A DNA stretch of 64,000 bases from Thozetella sp. PMI_491. Its lineage: Eukaryota; Ascomycota; Sordariomycetes; Chaetosphaeriales; Chaetosphaeriaceae. Within the stretch, counting starts at the first letter, position 1. Each line of letters starts with the position of its first letter. The position numbers and the translations under genes were made by a program. Where the stretch lies: positions 262,649 through 326,648 of the forward strand of contig MU270075.1 of NCBI GenBank assembly GCA_021432635.1, in the 5' to 3' direction. Under the pieces are notes generated by a model. That model was given only the letters and a program-made list of their open reading frames with translations, was not told the origin of the DNA and did not search any database. This document shows positions 10,467 through 22,014 of this stretch, piece after piece.

Positions 10467-13378
10467 TGTGAAGACACGATACAAGTCAGGAAACAGCTGC
10501 CAAAGTACCCTGGCGCAGCTCCCCTCGGATATGGGCAATCCCTCATATTAAATAACTGCGTAGCATTCCCCAGACCATCAAGTTAGCTACTGATCTACCC
10601 AATAATATCTACAGGTTCTGTCCCCAGCGCCCCCCCCGCACAGAGATGCCTGCTTCTCCACATTGATACTATGCTGTGACATGAGTCCGAATGGGTCACC
10701 TTACAATGGTAGCAACTACTCGGGAGAATGAACCGCGAGACTGTCGCGGGAATATATCCGTATTCGCTCGTACTCGGTTGCATCAAGCAACCTAGACCCC
10801 TCGTCCCACCAGTAACCCCACAATCTCGGCATTACCGTGGCAGGAAAAGAGAGAAATCATAGGGTCGTAGCCAGGTTGGAGGCCATAGGCTCCGTGGAAG
10901 GGCAAGCGAGGTCTATACGATCAATCCGAGAGCTCTCGTTTATTCTCGCTCCTATGCTTCCATCATATACCCCGCATTCTTTAGGGTTAATTTTGCCGAT
11001 TTCAAGCTTCTACCCCGCCACCTATTAAAAAAAGGTGGACCTTAGCATAGACGCTTTTAAGTAAAATATATACTATGGCTCAAGAGATATGGATAGGTGG
11101 TCCACGTCGTGCGATTGCTTCATGTGCTTGGCATAAGTCCTCGTATACAGAATCCTTATTTGACCCGGAAAAAGCCCCGTAGATCAGACAGCGCAGCCCT
11201 GTCCCAAGCCTACTATGGTTCCCCTTGACCGCCCTAGCAGGATTTAGCAGGCCACATAATGACTGTGGCTGGCTAGCTGACTGATGCATGTGTAGGCGGG
11301 CTGGTGCGTTTGCGCCTGTGTGAGTGGGTTGTCTGCTAAGTGCTGCTATTGACGGATGTCCGTTTGCAGGCTCTAGTCCTTATAGGCTTGTCCATACTCG
11401 GGACCAGATGCAACGCATATCTTCGTCCCTCAGCCTCGTCTTTTCCCTCCTCTATCGGCAGGGCAGAGAACGAGATGATGTGAACAAGATCACCAACATT
11501 AACTATTACGCGTCCCCAATCCACCCACTCTATCGATGTGCGTGGAGACCGCGCCCGAGATGAACTAGTGGATCTGGAGCTTGGGCAGAGCTCGGGAGCG
11601 GGAACGCACGAGGACGAGAAGCCATGGGCTTCGGGGAAAGTATTGTGTCGTTCTCCTAGGCGACAAAAGAGTAGTAGGCATTTACTAGCTTCGAGATTAT
11701 TTCGCGATTATGTCACGCTCTGCTTTCTCCTCTTTAGAGTTGTTTTATTTCAGGCCGACTCGTGAAATAAGCCATGATTTTCTCTGTTTGACAGCAGTAA
11801 GAATCGGGATGTATTTCGGCGATGAGCAGTAGCCTTCATACAGTATTTATTTTGAACAATTGGCCATTTACTTGTATAACGGCCTCCTTCGACTCTATTT
11901 TGTGTTCCTGCCGCGCTATACATGTTACCTAACACGCGATTCCGTTCTTGCCAACATGAGAACAAATGTACAAAGCAACTACGCAATTTTTGGGTTGAAC
12001 TTCGATCTGAAGCACCGGCATGTTGAAACTGGCGGATAATACTCTTCGCATACTACTTAGGATCATTTTGCGAATGTGTCAAGAATCATGAACACTAAAC
12101 CGTTACTTCGAAAGCCGCCCGCATTTGAGAAACGTGCCATGGCAGAATAAAGGAACCCTAATGACGGCTTCAGAAATTTGATTGACTGACCGGACTGTGC
12201 TGACTCTGTTTGCTTGGCCAATGTTAGCCCGGGACAATAAAGGACTTGGCAGCGGTATGCAAGTGCTTGCCCACCCTTAACGGCTTGTCACTGTCAGGCG
12301 ACGGCAAAGTAGCCATTTGTTGACATGGACGCATCAGGAAACCATCCGGGGTGCCAAGCAGCTCTCTTAGTCGCTTGGCCGAAGCCGCTGTCTTCCGTTA
12401 ACCTTCGATTGAATAGAGGCAATATATAGGTCATAGCATTGGAGTTGGTGCTGGCGCCGGTATAGGCTTCGGGCGCATTTTAGGTACCATCCCCTGGGAG
12501 GTGAAGCCGCTTGGCCTATATATAAGACAGTTAAATTAGCTGGCATGTAGCCTAGATCCGGCAGCACTGAGATTGCGGCAGCTATTGGCCACTGCTGCGC
12601 ATTCCGGCCTGGACCCACTTGCCCATGCCAGACAGCAGCCGATCGCAGAGGTATTCTGTCGTTTCTTACCATTTATTTAGACTCTAGAAGCAGCCCTTGG
12701 GAGTATGTTCGCCGCGGTGTCAGCCTTATTGTTCGCACCGAATGCACCATTTGCCTCCTCCCAAACTCGGAAATTTGTCTTCCGACGCTAGAACCCTACA
12801 ATAGTGACTATCACAGTAAGCCATGCGCATGGTGCCGCAACATGCTCAAGGTTGTGCCATTTAGCGTTTAGCATATTTATCATTAAACCAACTATAGATT
12901 CCTCTGTCCCGCTTCTCGCTCATTCGGTTTCCTTTGTGCCATTACTGATGCTCTGCTATATGAACTGCAGCTTATGAGCTGAAGTCTCTCCGAGTCCAAG
13001 CCTGCTGGAATTGCGCTTCTTCGAAGGGGTTCAGGTCAATCAACCCCGTCTTACTGTGGTTGCTGCTGCTTGGTATGGTCTGGGCTAGCCCATGCCGAAA
13101 ATGCAGAAAATGCGTTGGTTGCCAAATATGGGTTCTTCACGGCCGACCACGCTGTTTGTTACACCTACGCAACTACTATCATCGTGGAGGCAGCGTCGAC
13201 GACCCAATCACGACGATTACAACCCAGTATACAAGCACCGGTCCTCTGTCTAAACCCAATTCTCGCAAGAGTGGCCACACCCCCGAAGCCAGAAACACAG
13301 GCGCTTGTATTAGTAGTTGCACGCTGAATAGCCGCCCTAGGGCGGCTGGGGTAGACTATGAAGTAAATAAATAAATAA
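10467..13378. other. long intergenic region, no confident gene
   Basis: Open frames are short and lack motifs. A plus-strand frame at 13060-13374 starts with a hydrophobic stretch and has several Cys, but no family was recognised and an overlapping frame is equally open. At 13331-13346 there is a perfect 16-bp palindrome (GCCGCCCTAGGGCGGC), followed by an (AAAT)n run at about 13361-13378. Both lead into the palindromic repeat array. Confidence 0.45.
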
Positions 13379-13382
13379 GTGG

Positions 13383-13638
13383 TGTGTCCTAAAACGAATG
13401 GGTGTCTTAGGGCCGAGGCTTGTCCTAGGATAGAGGTTAATCCTCTGACAGGTAGTATGTCCTAAGACGGTAGTTTGTCCTGACAGGTAGCTTGTCCCAG
13501 GACAGATAGGTGCTAAGACAGAGGTTTGTCCCCGGGCAGGTGGTTTATTTTATCCGGGGACAGGTGGTATATCCTAGGACGTATAGGTGTCCGAGGACAG
13601 AAGTTTATCCTTAGACAGATATTTATCCTAGCAACAAG
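13383..13638. repeat. tandem array of ~18-nt repeats with palindromic core TGTCCTAGGACA
   Basis: About 14 degenerate units of 16-24 nt, mostly 18, follow each other without a spacer. Each has a core close to TGTCCTAGGACA, which is its own reverse complement, followed by a purine-rich linker such as GGTAG or GAGG. Best copies include TGTCCTAGGATA near 13431, TGTCCCAGGACA near 13493 and TGTCCGAGGACA near 13588. The array sits just before a Fot1/pogo-type transposase relic, so it may be the subterminal repeat block of that element. A free-standing minisatellite is the alternative. Confidence 0.75.
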
Positions 13639-13639
13639 T

Positions 13640-14131
13640 CGTTCCACCAGCTCTAGAGCATAGTGACGTCACGCACCGTCGTCCTCTAATCCATAAGCAA
13701 GCGGTCAATTTTCACCCATTTTACCACCCCATACTTTTACATACTATTTCCTCCGCTAAAATACATACAATACTCTCAAACGAAGCCAAAGTAATTATAA
13801 TCCTTGATGCTCTCAAAAGTGACCGAAGGGGGCATTTACGGTCACTCGGATCTACGGCGTTTCAGTGACTACCCTACGTCGCCGGCGTGCCGGTATACCT
13901 TTCACGACGCCGTACTATACCGAACTTGCGTAAGCTCACTGATTTAGAGGATTAAACGCTTGTTGAATATATAATCGGCCCAGGAACGCCAGAATTTCTC
14001 CTAGACTTACCGGCACGAAGTTGCTCCAGTGTCCACTGCCTTCTGGATGATATACCGATTCCAAATGCCGCTACGGTCAGAGACAGAGGTCTTCTATTAT
14101 TACAAGGAGACGGATTTGCGGTAGTTCAAAG
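13640..14131 (+). mobile_element. degenerate Fot1/pogo-type DNA transposon, transposase N-terminal relic
   Basis: The plus strand keeps recognisable pieces of a transposase start in shifting frames. These are PPLKYIQYS, then NEAK...LDALKSDRRG, then RIYGVSVTTLRRRRAGIP, then TIPNLRKLTDLE followed by TLVEYII. Established: a psq-type helix-turn-helix with ...YGVxxTTLRRRxxGIP... and KLTDLEExxLVxYIxD is the DNA-binding start of Fot1/pogo elements. Several TAA/TGA stops and at least two frameshifts break it, and the DDD catalytic domain is absent. The flanks hold a perfect GTGACGTCAC palindrome at 13663-13672. The exact element ends were not determined. Confidence 0.6.
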
Positions 14132-14474
14132 ACTTGAGCTGAAACCTCCTACTTCTAGGAGGGGAAATCACATTCGCTACCTTGCTAGGTCACACGCTGT
14201 CCTGACCTTGACCGATGCACATGAGTGAAAGGCTGTAGAGCCTTTACAACAGCCTCGATAGTTTCTCTTGTGGTAGTAGAAAGGATCGACAGATTAGCTC
14301 CCGCAAAAACTAGTACAGGTTCTGTTAAGTAATTGCACATTTTCTCATTACATTCAGCTAAATTCATTGAAATGAACCCAATGTGAAGCCACAGCCCCAG
14401 CAAACTGTTAGGGCTTTGTTGCATCGCGCCTTGGGCCAGAAAGTTGTCGTACGCACGACGAGGATCGAGGCTAA
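14132..14474. other. spacer between transposon relic and methyltransferase 3' end
   Basis: A 97-codon minus-strand open frame (14478-14185) directly follows the methyltransferase stop but has no ATG context or recognised motif. It is probably 3' untranslated or intergenic sequence. Confidence 0.45.
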
Positions 14475-15986
14475 TCAAGGCTTTCTTCCCCAGACAATAT
14501 AGACGGGCAGGTAAAGATGGATTTCTGGGTTCTTGAAATCATTCTTCACCTTGGCTTTGAACACTTCTATTTCCAGTTTATCCCATCCAAGCACGCGGGA
14601 GTAAATTCCATGTGTGTAGGATTCCACGACCTGTAGCTGCTGCCAATACTGCCACACCCCAATTTCCTTCAATTTTGGATCTTTGGGCCAAGGTCCGATC
14701 GGAAACTGCATTGGATTGTCAGCTTTTAATCATCAAGATTGGGCTTTGAAAAACTCCAGGCAGCCAACCTTGTAGATTTCTTGATGTATGTCCACAAAGC
14801 CGGCATTCTCCATTTTTTCTTTCCACTGAGACACGCTGTCCAGAGGCTTACCAAACTTCCTCGAGCCCTCAAGCATACTCTTTATCCAGCGCTGAGCGCT
14901 GGTGGCTAGGTGGGCTGTATCGTCGTCGGAGAGGAAATATCCGTCAACCGCCTGCATCTCAACATACCCGCCAGAGGACAAATTTTGGAATGCCTGTTGG
15001 AATAGTTGATCCTCGTTTGCTATGCATCCTTCTAGTTCTCGGCCGTGTATGAAGTCGAATGGATGACGATATAGCCAGTCGGACTCGAAGTCGTCGACTT
15101 CAAAAACACAATTAGGCGGGGTCCTGCATGGCATCGTTACTGACGAACATTCGAAATAAGGGGGGTGCTCGTACCATAAAGGCTGGATAGGACTTAGGTC
15201 AATGCCAACGACCTCGGCGGCCGGATGTGTGCTCAATTCCAAATGTCAGATTATTTTGTGGTGCTGGTGCTGGAGGGATAAACGGACGCTTACTCTGCAA
15301 AATCTATCGCCCAGATTCCAGTTCCGGTGCCAAGATCAAGTACCCGCCGAATGTTATCCCCAAGAGGAGCAAGAAACAGCCTTCCCCCAAGCAGTAGAGA
15401 ATATATGTGATGTACCATGTCCATGCGGTCTTGCTCTTGTTCGTCATTTGGCTGTGGGTAGTTGGGTGAGCGTTTCCCCTTTTATATAACAAACTTTTGA
15501 GGGTACATACCACTGGATATGATCCTTCTTTATACGCATGGTAGCGGCGTCCATTCTGCGACACTCTCAGCCTGGGTGGCACACATGCTCTCCGACACTA
15601 ACCTCGTATCTGTTCAGTCGTACGGCAAGTGGTTAGGAAACTCTGAGAATTGATGCCAATCAGCAGAAGCATACTTATAGTCTAAGATACTCGACTTCAG
15701 AGACGTTAAAAAACTGGATGCTTCTCTAGAAGCCGTCAACCCTGCTCAACCCTGTCTACCATTATAAAGTGTTTGAGAATCTCACGACTCGTTGAAAGCA
15801 GAATCGTTGTCATTGAAAGCGTCCTGCTCGAGTATGAGCATTTCCGCCGCGCTCTACACTCAACTCGGAGAGATCGCTCACATCCACCTCTATAAGATGC
15901 TCATTGAGGATGTCGCCCGACGGTGACGCTGGGCCCGACGGGGGGCTCGTAACCTGCTCCTGAGGCGGAGGCGATTCATCGGCCAT
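14475..15986 (-). CDS. LaeA-like SAM-dependent methyltransferase
   Basis: Eight exons, 15986-15882, 15823-15786, 15725-15675, 15565-15511, 15451-15294, 15231-15175, 15123-14769 and 14705-14475, join in phase to 349 residues. The acidic N-terminus ends in IEVDD...NDNDSAFNES, followed by TSLKSSILDYK and NGRRYHAYKEG. A class I SAM-binding loop follows (VLDLGTGTGIWAIDFA, Gly loop at about 124-128), then VVGIDLSPIQP, PPNCVFEVDD, FDFIHGRELEG and GGYVEMQ. All are hallmarks of the large fungal family around the secondary-metabolism regulator LaeA. The exon 3/4 junction is the least certain because several acceptors compete. Inference: a protein or small-molecule methyltransferase. Family members are often cluster-linked, but their substrates vary and true LaeA orthology is not claimed. 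Confidence 0.85.
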
Positions 15987-17187
15987 GTTGTACGAGCTGT
16001 AATTGGAAGCGGTAAATGGAAGGGGATGAATAAGAATCGATGCCCAGGGATATTTAATTGACTTGCGTGCACCTCGACAACCATTGCAGGGTTTAGACAG
16101 GTAGAATCAATACTGTACTTCGTGCTGAGCATGAAGCTAACAATATTTTTATGACCGACCAATGGGGATCGGAGCCGCCCATACTGCATGACTCGAGGAC
16201 CCGGTCCCCCCATGGATGCGTCAACCAGGCTGGAGGCAGAAAAGAGAGGCACCTAACATGCTTGACCGACCCCATCCAAGGTCTCAAACCGCCAGGAAGG
16301 CAAGGAGACATAGGGCAAAGCCGCCATTGTCAGTAGCTTGGAAGAAGAACGGCAAGTGCTAGCTAAACTAACTACCCTGCTACCTTTGTCTCTCTAGTCT
16401 TTGGCGAGCCCCAGACTTGCCGGAGATGCTCCCCGTTGTCTGTGCGGCCCTCGGCGGCGGCGAGACTAGCAGGGGCATAGCCGAAACAGCGCAGTAGTGC
16501 CCTGTGGAAGGACAAGGGAGGGGGAACGGGAATCGTCACTTCAAGCAGCGGCTGCTGTGACAACAGCGTCGCCTAGTGCGCTCTGACCTGAATAGATAAG
16601 ATGTGTTGGCAGGCGGTGTGGCCATACACGTACGTCTGTACAGCCTAGACCTAAAACCGTTAGGCGGCTGAAAGGAGGCATGAATGCGCAGCGATATTTG
16701 AGAATCATATCTGCCACACGCACTGTGTTGCACAAATGGTCGCGAAAGGGATAGGCCAGAGAAAGTGCACCCCTACCACTCCAGGTCTCCCCCATGCGCG
16801 CGGAAAGTTTCGTCCTTCCAAGTTGGCATTCCATTGGGCGGGTCATGCAGCATCGACCCCAGCCATTTTCCACCCCCAGTCGCTAAGAGGGGGGGCAAGC
16901 ACGGGGGTGGACAAAAAAAGTGACCCTCAGGGGCAGCAAAATTGTTAGGGGAAGAAGGTCGTTTTTTTTTGTCCCCCGCGTGGCAAGGGAGTAGGGGGCC
17001 GGGGGAAGTGTCAATTTGGTCTATGGAACGACTCACCCATGCATCCAGCCTGGCTCTGTGTCCGACTGTCGACAGCCGATTCTCCCTTCTACTAATAAAG
17101 GAAGAGAGGGCTGCGTGGCCCGCGACCAGTTTATGCTGTCAATGGTATCATTCACTTTCTTACACAGTGGCAGCGGATTACGTCGAC
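15987..17187. other. shared upstream region of the methyltransferase and DUR3 genes
   Basis: About 1.2 kb separates the divergent starts. Open frames here, including 110 codons on the minus strand at 16541-16873, have no recognised product. A poly-T run and G/C-rich runs lie around 16860-17000. One GATA-factor-like site is listed separately. Confidence 0.5.
16594..16600 (+). promoter_or_regulatory. possible GATA-factor (AreA-type) site upstream of DUR3
   Basis: AGATAAG matches the HGATAR core bound by fungal nitrogen GATA regulators. It lies about 590 bp before the DUR3 start, which is far for such a site, and a single match is expected often by chance. It is listed only because the downstream gene is normally nitrogen-regulated. 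Confidence 0.2.
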
Positions 17188-19336
17188 ATGGCAGACACTG
17201 AGGGGACGCCGCCGCTTCCCCAGAGCGTCGCCTACGGCCTTGTCATTGGCTTTGGCATTGCTTTCGCGTTGGTCATGAACTGCATCACCTGGATCTCGCG
17301 AAAATATCTGAACGAGTCCACCGACACGAAAATGCTCATGACAGCCAAGAAAAGCGTCAAGTCCGGTTTGGTCGGCACTGCCGTCGTATCGTCATGGTGC
17401 TACGCAGCTACACTCCTAAACTCGGTCCGCCTGACATATTTATACGGCTTCGCGGGTCTCTGGTGGTTTGTCTCAGGCGTTTCGGTCCAGATTGTGTTAT
17501 TTGCCATCATGGCCATCGAATTGAAGAGACGCGCACCGCGAGCCAACACCATTCTCGAGGCCTTACGGATTCGTTTCGGAACGAGTGCCCACCTCGTCAT
17601 GTTTGCATACGGCGTGTCGGTGCAGATTATCATCACGGCAGCATTGTTGCTCGGCGGCTCGGCGGCCTTCACAGTAACTACCGGAGCGAACACCGTAAGA
17701 TCCTACGCATGGAGTTTTCAACCCTTCGAATTACACGAAGCTAACAGCAATTGCCTTGTCTCAGGTTGCGATGAACTATCTGATCCCCCTCGGTGTGGTT
17801 ATTTACACGTATCTTGGCGGCCTGAAATCCACCATTTTGTCCGATTATATTCAGTGGGTTGGATCCGGCATTGGGAGTGAGCATGATTCGATGTTTCGGT
17901 GCTAATTCGATACCCTTCGCAGCACTCTGGCTATATTCATTATTCTTCTGGTCTTCATGTTCAAAGTCATGGCAGTGGAATCGCTGCCAGTCCTCGGATC
18001 TCCGGGCGCTCTCTGGGACTTGCTGCAGTCAGATGCCGCCATGGCCGGTGGCGGCGCCATTGGGGCCAAGGACGGCTCATATTTAACAATGCAGTCCGGC
18101 GAAGCGCTTCTGCTGGCCGGAGTGATCCTGGTCTCGAGCTTTGGATGTGTCTTTGTCGACCCTAGCTACGGTCAGAAGGCCATCGCCGGCGAACCTGACG
18201 CCGTCGTTCGGGGTTACTTTTACGGAGCCTTTGCGTGGTTCAGCATTCCTCTCGGACTTTCCGCTACCATGAGCTACGTGGCTGTCGCCCTTGCAAACAC
18301 CGAATACTGGCCAATAGCAGGCGGCGTGACGTTCTACCAGATCAGTAACGCCTTGATCCTGCCTCTCGCTGCCGAGGCCGTAATGGGTACGGCAGGCGCA
18401 GCTGCGGTCATCGTCATGATCTTTATGGCTGTCACATCTTCTTTCAGTGCCGAAATCATTGCCCACGCTTCCATTGTTACCTTCGACCTTTACCAGCCTT
18501 ACATTAACCCCAACGCCGACGATGCGCAGTTGAAACTCGTGTCCCACGCGTCCCTCACATTCTTCGCCGTCTTCTCCGCTTCGTTCGCTACTATACTCAA
18601 CTACAGCGGTATTTCTATGGGATGGATCCTGGAGTTCTCCGGGGTTATTCTCGGGTCGGCAGTCATCCCTATCTCGCTGGCGGTCAATTCAGCTTATGTT
18701 TCTCCGACATACATGACGTTTGCTCCGCCTGTCGGCACAGCGTGCGCGGTCAGCGGGTGGCTCGGCACTGCCAAGGGCATGTTCGGGGAGATTACAGTAG
18801 ACACGCTATTCGAAAACTGGCCCATGTTCGTAGGCTGCACAGTTAGTTTGTTTATACCTCTCCTACTCTGGGGGGTCATGTTGCTCTTCCCCAGCCAGCG
18901 AAAGCCATATGACTGGGATCGCCTCTTCCTCATGCAGCCATTGGAGCCTCGAGCGGGGGACAAGGAATATGTCATGGGTGACCACACCGACATTGGTGAC
19001 GATTGGGATCCTCCAGCGCTGGCGAAGGCAAGTCGTGATGCGAAGATCGTCTCCGCAATCATGTGTCTCATCTTCCTCATCATCATCCCATTTTCACTCT
19101 ACGGAACGGGATATGAGTTCAGCCGAGAATTCTTTACTGGTTGGACGGTTGTTGTGTTCATCTGGTCGTTGGCCGCTGCCTGTCTCATCTTGGGCCTTCC
19201 GATTTGGCAGGCGAGACATACATGGATGGCAGTTGTGAGAGGGCTCGCTGCCAAATCAACGGACTCCCGTAACGTTGCGCAGGAGGAACGAAATGAAGTC
19301 TCGGAAACGGATTACGTGTCGAAGCGAGAGAGTTAG
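17188..19336 (+). CDS. DUR3: DUR3-type urea/polyamine active transporter (SSS family)
   Basis: Three exons, 17188-17694, 17765-17853 and 17923-19336, give 669 residues. The start at 17188 precedes PPLPQSVAYGLVIGFGIAF, the usual DUR3 opening. Following features are SSWCYAATLLNS, GLWWFVSGVSVQI, TYLGGLKSTILSDYIHT across the second intron, and VMAVTSS-type segments. Hydrophobicity suggests about 14-15 transmembrane helices, and length equals the family norm. Established: DUR3 proteins are sodium-solute-symporter relatives that import urea (and polyamines in yeast) with protons when preferred nitrogen is lacking. The amidase lies convergent 0.5 kb downstream. Amidases release ammonium, so both may serve nitrogen salvage. 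Intron 2 must use the GTGGGT donor at 17854 to restore the conserved DYIHT. Confidence 0.93.
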
Positions 19337-19851
19337 GAGTGGTACAATATAGCTAGCATAATGACTAAACCCCAATTAATCTGCTAGATGGCCGGTGGTC
19401 GCTCACTGCTGCGCTAAATTTTGTTAGTGGGTGTCCAGGAATATATCTGTAGCAGGTTCATAGGAACTGCCCGTCTCTGCCTCGCATCCTGGAAATTGGA
19501 GAAAGGTCACATGCTTGACGAGACATTATTCTGTCGAACACAAGCATAGCGGTAAGGATCTCAGCTGGACCGGCTGATGGCGCAATGCGGTCGTAATCGG
19601 GTGGACCGAGAACGTAACCATATATACCTGAAGGGGTATGCGAGGTCTGGGCTCGCTGTAAGAGGGGAGATAGCAAGCGACCACACGGAAGCAACATGAG
19701 GAGCGCCGACCAAAGGAGGACGGCCTTACTTATGAACCTCAGGAAGCTTAAGTTATCCTCTAGTGGAAAGTGCTAAAATAGTTTGACAGATTCGAAATTG
19801 GAAAAGGATAGGAGGGCATCAAAGATAGCGAAGCTAATGCAATTTGAGGGC
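19337..19851. other. intergenic between convergent DUR3 and amidase 3' ends
   Basis: 515 bases that should hold the two 3' untranslated regions. A 79-codon minus-strand open frame at 19458-19697 has no recognised motif. Confidence 0.5.
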
Positions 19852-21875
19852 TCAGTAATCGACACCAACCACATCCCTCATGAGATGCAACATGGCAGTT
19901 ACCTTCTCCTCCTCCAGCCTCCTAGCCGTCAGAGTCAGCCCGATAAGAGCACCCTCGTGGTTCTCCGGCTTCCCGTCTGGCAGTTGTAAGTTTCACGAAT
20001 CTCTCGAGCATTTCGAGGCAATGGTATGGAACTCACAGTAATCCATGACTTCTTTGTCTTTTTCCGAGATGGGCTGCCAATCTTCTGGCACCCGATCCAT
20101 CTCCAAGTCCACCTTCGTCACGGGGAACACGCCAGCTGTCAGGTCTAGCAGCGGACACATTACACCGTATTGCCATGGGTACCCGCCCCCATGCCTGATG
20201 GCAGGGAACGGTGTTGACGGCATGATAAGTGCGTCAATTGGGCGTCCGGTGCTCGTCTGTGTAGCTGTGCTCTGCCAGCGACGTAGGAATTTCTCGGCTA
20301 GCAGGGACCGCTGGTGTTGATTCTGCCACGTCTCAAACACCGTCTGCGGTTTTACTCCCGAGCTATGTCCCACCCATGTCTCCACGAACTCCTGAAGCGG
20401 CTCACCTGTGGCATCGGTGTCGCGTTGGAACTCATATCCGCCGTCCGCCTCCCACATTTTGTAGATGATTCTGGTAGCTAAGGGCATCTCATAAGGAATG
20501 AACTCGATGATCTCGTGTCCCGCAGCCCGGAGCTTGGCCTTGGTAATGTCCATTGCGCGACGGAGCGGTGGTCTGTTGTGCGTGGAGTCAGCCTGTCGGC
20601 AGCGAAGAGGTTCTTGGAAGCTTTTCAAGAAAGAGAAAGAGAAGCGGCAAACTCACGAAGGTGTAACATAGCCATCTCCCATAGCGAAACCGAATGACAG
20701 CTTAGATGGCAGCTGCTCCTCCTCCGCCCTCCACGGTAATGGCAGGCACTGTGGGTCATATAACCACGGCTTCATTCCAGCAAGAGTGGACATGAACAGC
20801 CGTATGTCCTCAGGACTTCGGCACATAGGTCCGGCGCATGATCGGACTGCCTCTTGGCCCAAGTACGTGTTTGCCACGTTCTGATAAGTGACCCTTCCGT
20901 GACTCGGCCGCAGGGCATATAACCCCGTGTACGAGCTCGGATGGCGAATAGAGCCTCCAATGTCGGTGCCAACGCCCAAAAAGCTAGCTCGGAAGGTCAC
21001 CAGCGCAGATTCGCCGCCAGATGACCCACCAGTTGTGAGCTCTCGATTCCGCGGGTTAAGTGTCCGGCCAAAAATGTTGTTGATGCTCTCTCCCATCATA
21101 AGAGTGGCGGGTACGTTTGACTTCACATAGAATATGGCGCCCGCCTCAGCCAGGAGAGTGACAAGTGTCGAGTTTGTCTCTGCTGGTTTATTGGCATGCG
21201 AGCAGTAGCCGATGGTTGAGTCGAGTCCTGCCAGTCGTCGTTAGCCAACGCAGCCCGAGATCTCTTACGTGAGAATAACTGGCTTACCTTTGAGATTGAA
21301 CTGGTCTTTAAGGCTACTAATTATTAGCGGTATGCTCTCTCTCGTGGGAATCATAATATTTGTCGCGATTGTTCAGGGCGGGGAGGGGGGCGGGAGGACG
21401 TGAACTGTTGCGCGATTTACCTTATCGGAAGTCCGTGCAAAGGGCCAATTGTCTTTCCCTCTCTCCTGAAATACTCATCCAGCTTCTTCGCTCTTTCGAT
21501 GCCTTCTTGAAAGCAGATCTCGGTCACGCAGTTGATCAGCTGCTGCGCGACGGCCGCACGTTTGCACACCGCCGTGATTACCTCGGTCGCTGTCCACTCC
21601 CCTGAGGCAATCATAGCGACCACTTCAGAGGCCATGGCCTCGGTCAGTTGCAGCTCACGCTCCGTGAAAAACCCCGACGTCTTGGGGAAGTCTTGCACGA
21701 ACTTGTTCTCCGGAGAGGGCAAGCTGTCCGATGGGATTCTCCATTCCGCTGGGATTTTCGACAGCCTCTCACCCCGCTTCTGCGCAGCGATGTATTTCCA
21801 GACCTGCTCCCCCATTTCCTCGTAAGTCTCACAGATTTGTTGAAAAGCTCTGTCTATTGGCCGAAATCCCAGCAT
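19852..21875 (-). CDS. amidase-signature hydrolase (acetamidase/general amidase type)
   Basis: Five exons, 21875-21421, 21316-21288, 21227-20657, 20572-20037 and 19976-19852, form 571 residues, the usual size of fungal acetamidases. The amidase-signature triad is intact: Lys155 in SLKDQF, cis-Ser231 in TTGGSSGG and nucleophile Ser254 in GTDIGGSIRHP, with normal spacing. Exon 2 is only 29 nt and carries the catalytic Lys. The start could instead be the ATG at 21815, which begins closer to the conserved core. No signal peptide, so cytosolic. Established: such enzymes hydrolyse small amides to carboxylate and ammonium. The substrate is unknown. A GATA motif lies about 50 bp upstream and DUR3 lies convergent, consistent with nitrogen-catabolite control. 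Confidence 0.9.
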
Positions 21876-21926
21876 GAAGGGTTGAGTTCATAGTGTGCCT
21901 TTCTAATCCCTCTTTTCTTAGCTAAT

Positions 21927-21933
21927 TGATAAG
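21927..21933 (+). promoter_or_regulatory. possible GATA-factor site upstream of the amidase
   Basis: TGATAAG, a full HGATAR match, lies about 50 bp upstream of the amidase ATG on the complementary strand. Fungal amidase promoters such as that of amdS are classically activated by the GATA factor AreA through such sites. The single site is suggestive only. Confidence 0.3.
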
Positions 21934-22014
21934 CAGGAGTTAACGTATTTCGGTCGGCTGTTGAAAAGACTTGGCGAAATCCTTTCTGGGGATAGTGATC
22001 CGGTGACCTTTTAG

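Noticed and set aside
13383-13638. CRISPR-like or ordinary satellite array
   Set aside because: There are no unique spacers between units and the genome is fungal; the units are directly adjacent palindromic repeats.
14185-14478. 97-codon frame just after the methyltransferase stop
   Set aside because: It begins without ATG and would only be reached by reading through a stop that matches the family's normal C-terminus.
15786-15881. Apparent frame breaks in the N-terminus of the methyltransferase
   Set aside because: Two short introns with GTGAGC and GTGAGA donors restore the family-typical acidic N-terminus.
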